From assembly GCA_035948315.1 (NCBI GenBank), contig DASZJG010000058.1:186001-250000 (forward strand): 64,000 bases of DNA. The letters are read 5' to 3'. This document shows, one piece after another, positions 8,416-18,600 of the stretch. The notes below the pieces were generated by a model, which did no database searches, was not told where the DNA came from, and saw nothing but the letters and a program-made list of their open reading frames with translations. The translations under genes were made by a program, and so were the position numbers. This DNA is from CAJCJE01 sp035948315. GTDB taxonomy: Bacteria > Actinomycetota > Actinomycetes > Mycobacteriales > Pseudonocardiaceae. Positions within the stretch are counted from its first letter, which is position 1. Every line of letters starts with the position of its first letter.

Positions 8416-8447
8416 ACTGGCCGATATCGAAGGCCGACGTTGCGCCG

Positions 8448-9083
8448 TTACTGGTCTGCTGTGGACAGAGCGCGTCGCACAAAGGCCATGGTTTCCTCGA
8501 AGACGTGTTCGGGGATCTTCCTGGCGTCCGACCAGAGCACCCAGCGCAGGCCGATCATCTCACCGACCGCCATCAGTGCCCAGGCCACCACTTCCGGATC
8601 GGCGGGCGCGATCTCGCCCGCCGACATGGCCGCGCGCAGGCCCTCGACGTAGCCCTTGGCGATGGTGGCGTAGTGGCGTTCGAGCAGTTCGGGCGCGACG
8701 AACTCGGCCTGGCGGATGACCCGGTACAGCGCGGGATGCTCGGCGGTGAAGGTGAAGAAGCCGCGGAAGCCGCCGCGCTCGGCCTCGATGCGGCTGCTCG
8801 CACCGCGCGCGCCGTCGGCCATGGCCTGGCGCACGCGGTGGTTCAGATCCATCAGGACCTGCTCGAACACCGCCTGTTTGGAGGCGAAGTACAGGTAGAA
8901 CGTGCCCTGGGCCAGGCCGGCGGCCTCGGTGATCTTCACGATCGACGCGGCGTGGAAGCCGTGTTCGGCGAAGACCTGCTCGGCCGCCTCCAGGATGCGC
9001 TGCCTGCTGCGATCGCCCTTGCCAGACCGTGCGCCCCGACGGCGTGGCGGCGCGCCGGCCGGAGCCGATTCGGTTCCCGTCAC
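8448..9083 (-). CDS. TetR family transcriptional regulator
   Basis: 211-residue TetR repressor. The helix-turn-helix spans about residues 25-70 and includes KITEAAGLAQGTFYLYFASK; the C-terminal ligand domain is of the kind found with lipid and acyl metabolism genes. The GTG start (9081-9083) overlaps the TGA of the preceding hydrolase (GTGA), so it is translated as the third gene of an operon with two alpha/beta hydrolases. An ACCTGA-T-TCAGGT dyad at the operon promoter is a likely binding site, giving autoregulation and control of the divergent acyl-CoA ligase. Confidence 0.85.
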   Translation of the reverse strand: MTGTESAPAGAPPRRRGARSGKGDRSRQRILEAAEQVFAEHGFHAASIVKITEAAGLAQGTFYLYFASKQAVFEQVLMDLNHRVRQAMADGARGASSRIEAERGGFRGFFTFTAEHPALYRVIRQAEFVAPELLERHYATIAKGYVEGLRAAMSAGEIAPADPEVVAWALMAVGEMIGLRWVLWSDARKIPEHVFEETMAFVRRALSTADQ

Positions 9084-10153
9084 CCGGTCAGGATGCCAGA
9101 TCGGAACTCGGCGAGCGCGGCGGTGAACTCGGCGGGTCGCTCCAGATGTGGCGAATGACCGCAACCGGGCAGCACGATCTCCCAGTAGTGGCCGCCTGCC
9201 TCGGCGTAGCGGTCGAGCACCGAGCGGGTCTGCGACACCATCGGCTGCGGCGGGTAGACCTCCGCGCCCGGCCAGCCGGGCACCACACCGAGTTGGCCGA
9301 GCGCGCCAAGGTCGACGGCGGCGAAGTCGGACACGATCTGGTCGGCGTCGCCGCGAATCCACAGCACGGGCGGGCGGGTGGCGATGTCGGCGAGGCCGGA
9401 CAGATCGCAGTACCGGGGCGAGAGCGCGTTGTTCACGCCGCGCGCACCGGGCGCGTTGCCCGGCCAGTTCGGCGATTCGACGCTGTCGCCTGGGTAGTTG
9501 TCCGCGCCGATGGCCAGTTCGAGGATGCCGTCGACGTAGTCGTCGAGAGCCTGCGGCGCGATCTCGAACGGTGGGTTGCCGTAGAGAGTGGTGATGATCT
9601 TGCGCGGCGAGGTGCCGGACTCGTCGGTGCGGTCCCCGGCGACGATCCGCTCGATCATGGCCTGGTTCGCGGTGCCGCCGCCGGAACCGGCGAAGTCGGG
9701 CCAGCAGGGCGTGCCGTCGACGTCCTTGGTGCCGCCGAAGCCGTAGGGCGACGCGGGGCTCTCCAGGATCAGGCCGGCCAGGCGGTCGGCGTGGTCGATG
9801 GCGTAGCGCATGGCCACTCCCCCGCCGAGCGACCAGCCGAGCATGGTGACCTTGCGGTCGGCCGGGATCAGGTCGGTCTCGGTGAGCAGGGCGTGCAGGT
9901 CGTCGCTGAAGTCGGCGAGACCGCGCAGGGCGTCGACCGGAAGTCGTTGCGAGCGGCCGAATCCGCGCAGGTCCGGGGCGACGCAGTGCCAGTCGGCGGC
10001 GAGTTCGGCCATGGTCTCGGCGAAGAACCGGGCCGAGGACACGTTGCCGTGCACCAGCAGGAGGGTCGGTTTGCTCGGCTCGCCCGCGATCAGCACGTGC
10101 AATCGGGCGCGGGAGGTCTGCACGTCGGTGGCGCGCACTCCGTTGGGCAGCAT
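9080..10153 (-). CDS. alpha/beta hydrolase
   Basis: 357-residue cytoplasmic alpha/beta-fold hydrolase without a signal peptide. Visible elements are the oxyanion segment LLVHGNVSSA, the nucleophile elbow GWSLGG (Ser), an acid region near IRGDADQIV, and the catalytic His in GCGHSPHLERP. The start ATG (10151-10153) follows GAAAGG at good spacing; it begins 11 bases after the secreted hydrolase and overlaps the TetR gene by 4 bases. The context (secreted esterase upstream, acyl-CoA ligase divergent) suggests intracellular breakdown of an imported ester or a 3-oxo ester. The exact substrate is unknown. Confidence 0.85.
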   Translation of the reverse strand: MLPNGVRATDVQTSRARLHVLIAGEPSKPTLLLVHGNVSSARFFAETMAELAADWHCVAPDLRGFGRSQRLPVDALRGLADFSDDLHALLTETDLIPADRKVTMLGWSLGGGVAMRYAIDHADRLAGLILESPASPYGFGGTKDVDGTPCWPDFAGSGGGTANQAMIERIVAGDRTDESGTSPRKIITTLYGNPPFEIAPQALDDYVDGILELAIGADNYPGDSVESPNWPGNAPGARGVNNALSPRYCDLSGLADIATRPPVLWIRGDADQIVSDFAAVDLGALGQLGVVPGWPGAEVYPPQPMVSQTRSVLDRYAEAGGHYWEIVLPGCGHSPHLERPAEFTAALAEFRSGILTG

Positions 10154-10164
10154 GGTTTTTCCTT

Positions 10165-11415
10165 TCAGGAGGCGAGCCAGGTGCCGACGGCCTGCTCGGC
10201 GCTGGACTCCCAGCCGAGCATCAGGTGGTTGTCGCCGGCGACCATGGTCGAGCCTGCCACGTTCGCGATGCCGGTCGTGGCCTGGCAGGAGGAGTCGAAC
10301 ACGACGCCGTCGCTGGGGCCGCGGTTCTCGTCGTAGAAGCCGATCAGCGTGGGCGAACCGCCGCACAGCAGGTAGGTCGGCACGCCGACCGGGACCGGCG
10401 TGGACTGGATGGTGGCGACCAGCGAGCCGTTGTTCATGGCCTCCTGGATGCCCTTGCTGGTGCTGACGTAGCCGGTGCCGCCGTAGTAGGTGGTGTACCA
10501 GTCGTCCTGGGTCTCGTCGACGCCGTAGGTGCCGTCCCAGCGGGCGAGCATCTGGCGCTGGCCGGTGTAGTAGGCGCTGTCGATGCTCAGGTTCGGCTGC
10601 GGGTAGACGATCCCGTAGCACATGTAGGACTTGCTGGGCGAGGGTCCGTTGAGCGTGCCGCCGCACTCGGGATAGATCAGCGGGTTGCCCTCGGTGCCGT
10701 GCGCGAAGGTGTAGTCCAGGCCGCCGTTGGGGTTGCCGATCAGCACGAGTTTGGCGACGTCGCCCTGGTAGCCGCGTCCCCAGGACGGGGCAACGCCAGC
10801 GGCGTACATGCGGGCCGCGAACGCGCCCTTGCTCCACGCCACGAGGTCCACAGTGGACTGACCGGTCTCGGCCTTCACCCGGGCCAGCGCGTCGGAGATG
10901 GTCTGCGCCCACTCGTAGTTGTCGCCCTGGGTGTCGGCGAAGTCGACGGCGAACACGCGGTAGCCCGCGCCGGAGAGGTACTGCATCAGGCCGGTGCTCG
11001 GGCAGTTCACCACCCCGCAGGTGCCCGAGCCGCCCGCGGCCGGGTCGCTGTACTCGCGGTCGACATCGTCGTTGGCGCCCATGACCAGCAGCACGGCCTT
11101 GCCGGCGTTGGTCTGCCAGCCGGGCGCGCGGTAGAGCAGGAACTGGGAGCCGGGCGGCTGCGCGCTGCCGAACAGCGTCGCGGCCTCGCCGGTCTGGTTC
11201 TGCCGGCCGTCGGACAGGTAGTGGGTAGCCGGCCAACTCGGGTCGGTGTCGTTCCAGTGCTCGACGCTGTCCCAGCCGTGGCTGACGCCGTTGGTGGTGC
11301 CGAGCAGGTTGAGGGTGCCGACACCCGCTGCGGCGGCGGGAGTCGTGGTGAACAGGGCGCAGGCGAGGGCGGAAGCAGCTGCCAGCGCGGCCAACCGGAA
11401 TGGCGTCGTTGCCAT
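10165..11415 (-). CDS. secreted alpha/beta hydrolase (lipase/esterase-like)
   Basis: 416-residue exported hydrolase. The signal peptide is about residues 1-30 (hydrophobic core ALAAASALACALF, ending PAAAAG). A nucleophile elbow AWSKGA around residue 170 fits the lipase-type x-S-x-G pattern, and a candidate catalytic His is in GDNHLMLGW near the C-terminus. Cysteines in GTCGVVNCPS and near PECGG/YMCYG suggest disulfides. The start ATG has GGAGG six bases upstream. It is the first gene of the three-gene operon with a cytoplasmic hydrolase and TetR. It probably releases a fatty or aromatic acid outside the cell for activation by the divergent ligase; that coupling is inference. Confidence 0.75.
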   Translation of the reverse strand: MATTPFRLAALAAASALACALFTTTPAAAAGVGTLNLLGTTNGVSHGWDSVEHWNDTDPSWPATHYLSDGRQNQTGEAATLFGSAQPPGSQFLLYRAPGWQTNAGKAVLLVMGANDDVDREYSDPAAGGSGTCGVVNCPSTGLMQYLSGAGYRVFAVDFADTQGDNYEWAQTISDALARVKAETGQSTVDLVAWSKGAFAARMYAAGVAPSWGRGYQGDVAKLVLIGNPNGGLDYTFAHGTEGNPLIYPECGGTLNGPSPSKSYMCYGIVYPQPNLSIDSAYYTGQRQMLARWDGTYGVDETQDDWYTTYYGGTGYVSTSKGIQEAMNNGSLVATIQSTPVPVGVPTYLLCGGSPTLIGFYDENRGPSDGVVFDSSCQATTGIANVAGSTMVAGDNHLMLGWESSAEQAVGTWLAS

Positions 11416-11434
11416 CGACGACCTCCAAAATGAG

Positions 11435-11447
11435 ACCTGATTCAGGT
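11435..11447. promoter_or_regulatory. TetR operator candidate
   Basis: Perfect dyad ACCTGA-T-TCAGGT, 19 bases upstream of the secreted hydrolase ATG and about 50 bases upstream of the divergent acyl-CoA ligase start. It is the only strong palindrome I see in this divergent region, and the operon encodes a TetR. Confidence 0.55.
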
Positions 11448-11498
11448 ATTAGTATTCGACGACCGGCACGATGTCAACGACGACGAGGGACGGTGGCC

Positions 11499-12965
11499 AT
11501 GGACGCCCGGACCGGTGATGGCCTGCACACGCTCGGTCGCTGGCCGGCTGATGTCGCCAGAAGGACGCCGGGGCGGATCGCGATCGACGACGGCACGGAT
11601 CGGATCAGCTATACGGATCTGGACAAGCGGGCGGATGCACTGGCCAGGACGCTGCGCGCGATCGGCTGCCGGCCGGGCGACCGGGTCGCGACGCTCTCGT
11701 CGAACAGCGCCGCGCACATCGTGCTGTTCTTCGCCTGCGCGCGGGCGCGCCTGGTGCTGGTGCCACTGTCCTGGCGACTGGCGGCCCGGGAGATCGCCGA
11801 TCAGCTCACGCACGCGCAAGCGCGGCTGTTCGTGGTACAGCCCGCACACACCGCGCTGGCCACCGCCGCGCTCGCCCGGCTGACCGAGCCGCCGCGCGAC
11901 CTCACCTTCGCCGGGCTGGAGGCGATGGGCGAATACGCCGAACTCGAAGGAGTCAAGGACGACGATCCGGTGCTGATGCTCTACACCTCGGGCACCGCGG
12001 GCCGGCCGAAGGGCGTTGCGCTCAGTCACGCGAACTGCTTCTGGACGAACTTGAGCCTGACCAGGACCGTGCCGTTGACCGAGCGCGACGTGGTGTTGCA
12101 GATCCTGCCGCAGTTCCACGTCGGCGGATGGAACGTGCAGCCGCTGCTGGCCTGCTGGGTGGGCGCGACCGTGGTGGTGGAGCGCGGTTTCGACGCGGGC
12201 CGGGTGCTGCGGCTGATCGCCGAGCGACGGGTCACCACGATCATGGGCGTGCCGGCGAACTACCTCTTTCTCGCCGAGCACCCGAATTTCGGCACGACCG
12301 ATCTGAGCAGCCTCGGCACGATCATCGTGGGCGGCGCGCCGATGCCCGAACCGCTGCTGCGCACCTGGCACGAGCGCGGCGCCACGCTGGTGCAGGGCTA
12401 CGGGCTGTCCGAGGCCGCGCCGAACGTGTTGTGCGTGCCCGGCGATCGCGCCGCCGACAAGCTCGGCTGCGCGGGCATTCCGTACCCGCATGTCGAGGTT
12501 CGGCTGGCCGACAACGGCGAACTGCTGGTGCGCGGACCGAACGTGTTCAGCGGCTACTGGCGCGACCCGGCCGCGACCGAGCGGGCACTGCGCGACGGTT
12601 GGCTGCACACCGGCGATCTGGCCACGGTCGACGCGGAGGGCTACTACCGGATCGTGGACCGGGTGGACGACATGTTCGTCTCCGGCGGGGAGAACGTGTT
12701 CCCGAGCGAGGTCGAGAACGTGCTCTACGGCCATCCCTCGGTCACCGAGGCGGCGGTCGTCTCCCGGCCGGACGAGCGGTGGGGCAAGGTCGGCGTCGCG
12801 TTCGTGGTGCCGCGCGCCGGCAACGCGGTGACCGCCGAGGAGTTGCGGGCGCACTGCCGGGCGGAACTGGCCGGGTTCAAGGTGCCGCGTGAGTTCCGGT
12901 TCGTCGACGAACTGCCGCATTCCGCCGTGGGCAAGATCCTGCGCCGGAACCTGCGCGAAGATTAG
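11499..12965 (+). CDS. class I adenylate-forming acyl-CoA ligase
   Basis: 488-residue AMP-binding enzyme that activates a carboxylic acid through an acyl-AMP to the CoA thioester. Motifs in order are LMLYTSGTAGRPKGVALSH (P-loop, about residues 155-173), QGYGLSEAAP (A5), GWLHTGDLATVDAEGYYRI (A7), VDDMFVSGGENVFPSEVE (A8 hinge) and SAVGKILRR, whose Lys is the adenylation Lys (A10). The ATG at 11499 is 8 bases after GAGGGA. It is divergent from the hydrolase/TetR operon and probably shares its operator. The sequence type fits a medium/long-chain or aromatic acid ligase; the substrate is not resolved. Confidence 0.88.
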   Translation: MDARTGDGLHTLGRWPADVARRTPGRIAIDDGTDRISYTDLDKRADALARTLRAIGCRPGDRVATLSSNSAAHIVLFFACARARLVLVPLSWRLAAREIADQLTHAQARLFVVQPAHTALATAALARLTEPPRDLTFAGLEAMGEYAELEGVKDDDPVLMLYTSGTAGRPKGVALSHANCFWTNLSLTRTVPLTERDVVLQILPQFHVGGWNVQPLLACWVGATVVVERGFDAGRVLRLIAERRVTTIMGVPANYLFLAEHPNFGTTDLSSLGTIIVGGAPMPEPLLRTWHERGATLVQGYGLSEAAPNVLCVPGDRAADKLGCAGIPYPHVEVRLADNGELLVRGPNVFSGYWRDPAATERALRDGWLHTGDLATVDAEGYYRIVDRVDDMFVSGGENVFPSEVENVLYGHPSVTEAAVVSRPDERWGKVGVAFVVPRAGNAVTAEELRAHCRAELAGFKVPREFRFVDELPHSAVGKILRRNLRED

Positions 12966-12978
12966 GTCCACAATGGAC

Positions 12979-13007
12979 TTGAAAAACAAATGTTTTTGTG
13001 CTATAGT
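12979..13007 (+). promoter_or_regulatory. sigma-70-type promoter with palindromic spacer
   Basis: TTGAAA (12979-12984), 17-base spacer, TATAGT (13002-13007): close to consensus and far better than most promoters here. The spacer contains the dyad AAAAACA-AA-TGTTTTT (12982-12997), so a repressor bound there would block RNA polymerase. Directly upstream lies a second dyad, GTCCA-CAA-TGGAC (12966-12978). The element drives the dienelactone-hydrolase-like gene. Confidence 0.75.
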
Positions 13008-13026
13008 GCGGAAAGGTTGAGATATC

Positions 13027-13737
13027 GTGCGCGACATGGCGATCGTGAACCGCGCACTCCCCTATTCCGATCTCGACGTTTCCCTCACCGGCGCCCTGTA
13101 CTGGGACGATCAGCGCCCGTCCGCGCCGGGTCTGCTGCTCATCCACGGCGGCGCCGGACTCGACCAGCACGCCCGTGATCAGGCGCGGCGCTACGCCGAA
13201 CTCGGCTTTACCGTGCTCGCCGCGGACATGTACGGCGTGACCGGTGACCGTGAGGCGATCATGGGCTGCGTGACCGCGCTGCGCGACGACCCGGCCATGC
13301 TGATTCGGCTTGGCACGGCCGCATTGACCGCGTTGGCCTGCTGCGCCGAGGCCGACGGTGTGTGCGGCGCGATCGGGTTCTGCTTCGGCGGCATGGCCGC
13401 GTTGACGCTGGCCAGGGGCGGCGCGGACCTGCCCGCGGTGGTCAGCATGCACGGCACGCTGACCAGCACGGTGCGCGGCAGGATCGGCGCGCGGGTGCTG
13501 GTGTGTCATGGCGCGGACGATCCGCACGTGCCGATGAGCCAGGTGGTCGGATTCGCCGAGGAGATGCGCGAAGCGGAGGCGGACTGGCGGTTGATCATGT
13601 ACGGTCGCGCCCAGCACGGGTTCACCCATCGCGAGCCGTCCGCCGTGCCGGGCGTCGCCTTCGACGCACAGGCGGACGCGGATTCCTTCGCGGCGGCAAG
13701 CGCGTTCCTCCACGCGGCGCAAGGTGGCACAACGTAG
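13027..13737 (+). CDS. dienelactone hydrolase family protein
   Basis: 236-residue alpha/beta hydrolase of the dienelactone hydrolase type. The catalytic triad is visible: Cys in IGFCFGG, Asp in CHGADDPHV and His in AQHGFTH. LLIHGGAGLD supplies the oxyanion region. The GTG at 13027 is about 10 bases after GAAAGG; an ATG at 13036 is an alternative start. It has its own strong promoter with an internal dyad and so is separately regulated from the adjacent acyl-CoA ligase. Family members open lactones in aromatic breakdown or act as general carboxyl-ester hydrolases. Confidence 0.82.
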   Translation: MRDMAIVNRALPYSDLDVSLTGALYWDDQRPSAPGLLLIHGGAGLDQHARDQARRYAELGFTVLAADMYGVTGDREAIMGCVTALRDDPAMLIRLGTAALTALACCAEADGVCGAIGFCFGGMAALTLARGGADLPAVVSMHGTLTSTVRGRIGARVLVCHGADDPHVPMSQVVGFAEEMREAEADWRLIMYGRAQHGFTHREPSAVPGVAFDAQADADSFAAASAFLHAAQGGTT

Positions 13738-13816
13738 CCAGGTCGCCACCGAACTTTCCCCTAGGTCTCGCACGCGCAGCGCCAGCGGCCGACTACGCCC
13801 TGATAGGACGGGTGGC

Positions 13817-15634
13817 ATGACGGGCACGTCGAGCCAACCCGCACAGGTCAGGTTCGTGTTGCTGGACGGCGTCGGGGCCTGGCGCGACCGCCGTCCGCTG
13901 CGCATCGGTCCGCCCCAGCGGCGCGCGGTGCTCACCGCCCTGTTGCTCAACGCGGGCCGGGTGATGACCACCGACCAGCTCGTCGCCGCGGTCTGGGGGT
14001 CCGCGGCGCCGGAGAAGGCGTCGGCCACGCTGCACGCGCTGATCTCCGCGCTGCGCAAGTGTCTTGCGCCCGATCTCGCGCCGCGCGAACGCGACCAGCT
14101 GATCCGCACCGTCGATCGCGGCTACCTGATCGACCCCGCCGACATCGACCTGGACATCCGGCGGTTCAACGCCGCGATCACGGAGGCGGAACGCGCGAAG
14201 CAGCGCGGCGAGCTGATCTCCGCCCGCGCCGAACTGCGGGCCGCGCTCGCGTGTTTCCGTGGTGCGGCGCTGGCCGCGGTGCCGGGGCCGTTGGCCGAGC
14301 GGCACCGCTGTCTGCTGTCCCGGGCACGATTGGTCGCGCTGGAGAATCTCGTCGAACTCGATCTCACCGTCCAACCGGAACAGGCGGTGCTGCACGACCT
14401 GACCGGCGCGCTCGCGGCCAATCCGCACCGCGAACGCCTGCACGCGCTGCACATCCGGTTGCTCGCGCTGCGCGGCCGCGAGGCCGAGGCACTGGCCGCG
14501 TACACCCGGATCAGGCGGCTGCTGGTCGCGGATCTCGGCGTCGAACCGGGCATCGAACTACGCAGGCTGCACCAGCAGATCCTCGCGGGTGACCGACCGG
14601 GGCCGGTGCGTGCGCCACGGGTCGTGCCGACGGCGCGGCGCGATACCGATGACGGGCAGCGGCCCGGTGCGATGCCGCACCAGCCGGTGCTGCTCGGGCG
14701 GGCAGGGGTGCTGGCCGCACTGGCCGGTGAACTCGCCGGAGGGATGGGGTCCGGGTCGCCGGTCGTCCTGTTGCACGGCACGGCGGGTGTCGGCAAGACG
14801 GCGACCGCGACCTGGGCCGCCCACCAGTTCCCGCAGAGTTTCTTCCTCGCCGCCGACGCCGACGAGACCGAACGCCGGGCGGTGCTGCGCGCGGCGGCCG
14901 GCGTGCCGCGCGGCCTGCTGGTGCTCGACGATGTCACGTCCGCGACCCAGGTGCGGCCGATGCTGCCGGACAACCCGGGCTGCGCGGTGCTGCTCACCAG
15001 CCGCCACCGCGGCACCCGGTTGCCGTGCACCGCGCGCGTCGAGTTGCCGCTGCTGTCGCACAAGACGGCGACGGTGCTGTTCGCGACCGTGGTCGGCGCG
15101 GTGCGCACCGCGCGCGAGCCCGAAGCGCTGACCCGTCTGCTGGACGCGACCGCGGGCCTGCCCGCGCTGGTGCTCTCCGTCGCCGATCGGGTGCACGCGC
15201 GGCCGGATTCGTCGCTGGCCGAGTTCGCGGACCGGCTGGGCGCGTCGCTCGAACTGCACCTGCGTGGCCTGTTCGACCGCTGCTACACCGAGCTGGATCC
15301 GGCCCAGGCCAAGGCATTGCGCGCGGCGGCGCGCCAATCGGGTGAGGTGACCGGGTCGGCGGTCGCGACCGCGATGGACCTCTCGCTGCACCGCGCGGAC
15401 GGGCTGTTGGCCGAACTGGTCGAGCGCGGCCTGCTCGATTCGGCCGCCGGCACGTACCGGTTCCCGCCGCTGGTGCGCGAGTACGTGCTCGGGCGGGTGC
15501 GCGAGATCGAGCCGTTGACCGAGATGTGCGCGCGGGTCGCCAAGCTGACCAGGCACCTGGTGCTGGACGGGGCCCGCGCGGCGGCGCTGGCCGGTCCGCC
15601 GCGGCAGCCGAGCCTGCGCGGACCGCGCCCTTGA
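13817..15634 (+). CDS. AfsR/SARP family regulator with NB-ARC ATPase domain
   Basis: 605-residue regulator. Residues about 10-100 are an OmpR-like winged-helix DNA-binding domain (TTDQLVAAVWG, LHALISALRKCL, RGYLID). About 105-255 is the bacterial transcriptional activation domain (BTAD). An NB-ARC-type ATPase follows, with Walker A HGTAGVGKTAT near residue 322, the Walker B-like GLLVLDDV and the sensor LLTSRHRG. A winged-helix-like tail ends the protein, with no TPR array, so it is shorter than AfsR. SARPs activate secondary-metabolite genes, but no biosynthetic cluster lies in the window. It is convergent with the giant LAL regulator (17 bases between the stops). The ATG at 13817 was chosen for the domain start. 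Confidence 0.88.
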   Translation: MTGTSSQPAQVRFVLLDGVGAWRDRRPLRIGPPQRRAVLTALLLNAGRVMTTDQLVAAVWGSAAPEKASATLHALISALRKCLAPDLAPRERDQLIRTVDRGYLIDPADIDLDIRRFNAAITEAERAKQRGELISARAELRAALACFRGAALAAVPGPLAERHRCLLSRARLVALENLVELDLTVQPEQAVLHDLTGALAANPHRERLHALHIRLLALRGREAEALAAYTRIRRLLVADLGVEPGIELRRLHQQILAGDRPGPVRAPRVVPTARRDTDDGQRPGAMPHQPVLLGRAGVLAALAGELAGGMGSGSPVVLLHGTAGVGKTATATWAAHQFPQSFFLAADADETERRAVLRAAAGVPRGLLVLDDVTSATQVRPMLPDNPGCAVLLTSRHRGTRLPCTARVELPLLSHKTATVLFATVVGAVRTAREPEALTRLLDATAGLPALVLSVADRVHARPDSSLAEFADRLGASLELHLRGLFDRCYTELDPAQAKALRAAARQSGEVTGSAVATAMDLSLHRADGLLAELVERGLLDSAAGTYRFPPLVREYVLGRVREIEPLTEMCARVAKLTRHLVLDGARAAALAGPPRQPSLRGPRP

Positions 15635-15651
15635 GCCGATCAACCCGCCGA

Positions 15652-18600
15652 TCAGCCCGCGTCGCGGCGGACGCCGTACTCGCGGACCAAGTCGGCCTTG
15701 TTGCGCAGGCCGGTGCGTTTGTAGAGCCGGGTCAGCCTGCCCTCCACCGCCTTCTCGGTGACGCCGAGTGTGGCGGCGACGTCCACATTGGTCGCGCCCG
15801 CCGTGATCATCTCGATGAGCCTGCGGTCCGCGTCGGCCAGGACCGTGGGCGGACGCACGGTGATGCCGTTGTCGCGCAACAGGTCCGCGGCCAGCTTCTG
15901 CCAGCGGACCGCACCGAGTTCGCGGAAGGTGCCGTACGCGGTGCGCAACGTCTCGGGACGGCCGAAGTCGGCGTCGGCGAGTTGGATGCGGGCGGCCAGG
16001 AACCGGTCGCCGAATTCCTCGGCGAGTTGGGCGGCGGCCTGGGCGACGCGTTCGGTCGGCCGGATCGTGATCCGGGCGACCAGCCAGTACAGCCGGGCCT
16101 GCCTGGTGTTGATCCGGGCGCACAGTTCGCCGAGTTCGTCGGCGGTGCGTTCGGCGGCCTGCCGGTCGCCCGCCGCGAGTTCGGCCTCGACCTTGCGGCT
16201 GAGCACGAGTTCGCGGCCGGTGAGGTAGCCAAGCCGCCGGCAGCGCGCGTCGAGGTCGGCGAGCGCGGCGACGGCCCGGTCGGGCCGGTTCTCGGCGATG
16301 TCGACGCCTGCCGCCGCCCAGCCGATCACGTGGCCGAACAGCTGCTCGGCGGACGTGCCGGCCACCAACTGCGCAGCCCGCGCCGGTTGGTCCTGGCGCA
16401 GCCAGGTTTCCGCGGCCAGCGCGGCGATGACGCCGTCCACGTGGGTCACTTCCTCGTCGGCCGCCGCGTGTTCGTCGGCGATCGCGCGCACGCTCGACCA
16501 GTCGCCGACCCGTAGCGCCAACACGGCCGCGGACAGTCGGCTCAGCGACGGCGGTGGGCTGCGCCGCGCGGCGGGCGAGGGGTGCGCGCCCGCGATGATG
16601 CCGCGCTCGGCGGTGAACAGGTCGCCCCAGGCGAGCGCGTGTCGGGCTTGTTCGAGTCGGTTGTCAGGCAACGGAGTGGCGATGTCGGCGGCGTGCTCGG
16701 CCTCCCGCCAGGCGACGCCGTCCGCGCCGATCGCGGCCAGGATGCGCACGCCGGCGAGCAGCGCGGCCTGGTGGTTCGGGGCGACCGGACGCAGCTGCGC
16801 GAGGGCGGCCAGGGCGTCGTCGAAACGTTCGCCGAGCAGCGCGATCCTGGCCTGTTGCAGGCCGCTGGTGACCGCGCCCGCGGCCTCCGGGTCGGCCGTG
16901 ACGTCCAGTGCGGCGCCGTGCTGGCCGGTTCGGATCAGCGAGTTGACCAGCACGGTTCTGGCCACCAGCGCGTCGCGCTGGTTGTCCTCGGGCAGCGCGG
17001 CGAGCGCGGCGCGGGCGAGATCGATGGCCTGGCGGTAGCGGGCCAGCGTGTAGCAGGCGCGCGCGGCGAGGGTCGCGGCCGCGACCCGGCCGTGGGGATC
17101 GACGCCGTCGGCCGCGAGCAGCGCGCCGCTCCAGCGGTAGGCGAGCGCGGGATCGCCGTCCAGCACATGTTCGGCCGCGGCGAGCAGTTCGGCGTGGCCG
17201 AAGTCCGCGCCCGCGCCGACCAGGTGCTCGGCCAACGCGCGCTGGTGCACGGGGCGGCCGGTGCCGCGCGCGGCGATGGCGTCCTCGGCGAGCGCGCGGT
17301 GCAACGCGGTACGCGCGGCAACGGGCAGCCGGGCGGCGAGCGACTCGCGCAGCAGCGGGATCGGCATGGACAGCCCGCCGTCCTCGGTTTCCACCACCAG
17401 TCCGACGCGCAGCAGATGAGTCGCGGTGGCGCGCAGATCGGGCACGTCGAGGTCGAGGCGGCGCAACCCGGCCTCGATCGCGTCCAACCGGTCGCCGGGC
17501 AGCGCGGCCAGGACGCGCGCGGCCACGTTGCCCTCGAGTTCGGCATAGGCGCGCGACGGCGCGACGGACCGGGCGGTGAGCAGGCCCTCCGCGCCGGTCG
17601 ACGTGCCGAGCAGGGCCACCAGCGCGCCCGGGTTGCCGGTCGTCCGGCGCACCAGGGTGTCCAAATCGGCCTGGGTGCGGTCGCTGGCGAGGGCCGCGAT
17701 CTCGGTGTCGGCCAACGGGTTCGGCGCGACGCGCAGGCCGGCCCGGTCGGCGAGCGCGGCATCCAGGCCGATACCCGAGCCGCTGCCGACCAGGATCACC
17801 CTGGTCTCCTCGGCCAGCAGCCGGATCAGCGCGCGAGCCGGGCCGTCGAGCAGGTCGGCGTCGTCGACGAGCAGGGTCGCGGGCGCGGCGCGCACGGCGC
17901 CGACGAGTTCGGCGAGGCCACCGCTGCCGGCGCGGGACAGGCCGAGCCCGACGCGCAGCGCGACCGCGAGGTCGGCGGCCGGTCCGCCGCGCACCAGCAG
18001 CGCGGTGGATCCCTTGTCCGCCAACAGTTGCCGGGCGCGGGCCAGCACGGTCGACCGGCCGGAGCCGGGCGCGCCGAGCAGGGCAGCGGGCTGGTCGGAC
18101 TCGGCGAGGGCGACCGCGGGATCGGCCGGGATCGGTTCGGCGAGCGGACCGACGGGTTGCCGGGCGCGCGCGGTGAGCTGGGCACGGTTCTGGCTGTTGG
18201 TCGCGCGCAGCAGCCTGCTCACCTGACGCTTGACGTACATCTCGTTGCGCCGCACCACAGCCGCGATCTGCGCGTTGCTCAGACCGTCCGCGACCAGGTC
18301 CATGATCAGCTCGTCGGCGGAGGCGGTCGGCGCGCCCCACGGCTGCGACTCGCTGATCGCGCGGGCCGCGCCCTCGGCACGCAGCTGCCACACGGTCGCG
18401 CCGAGCGCGGCGAAGCGCTGCCCGGCCGAGGTGATCAGCTCGGCGTCCTGGCTTCGTCGGCCGATCGCGAGTTCGGTTCTGGCCAGCAGCAACGGGTTCG
18501 TCGGCTCGGGCGGCGTGGTGTCCGCCGGGACGGGGCCACCGTGCTCGGCGATGGTCAGCTCGATGACCAGGCGCAGCTGCGGATCGATGAGTTCGGCAGC

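Noticed and set aside
15635..15651. Terminator between the SARP and LAL genes
   Set aside because: Only short GCCGATCA direct repeats are present; no stable stem in the 17-base gap.
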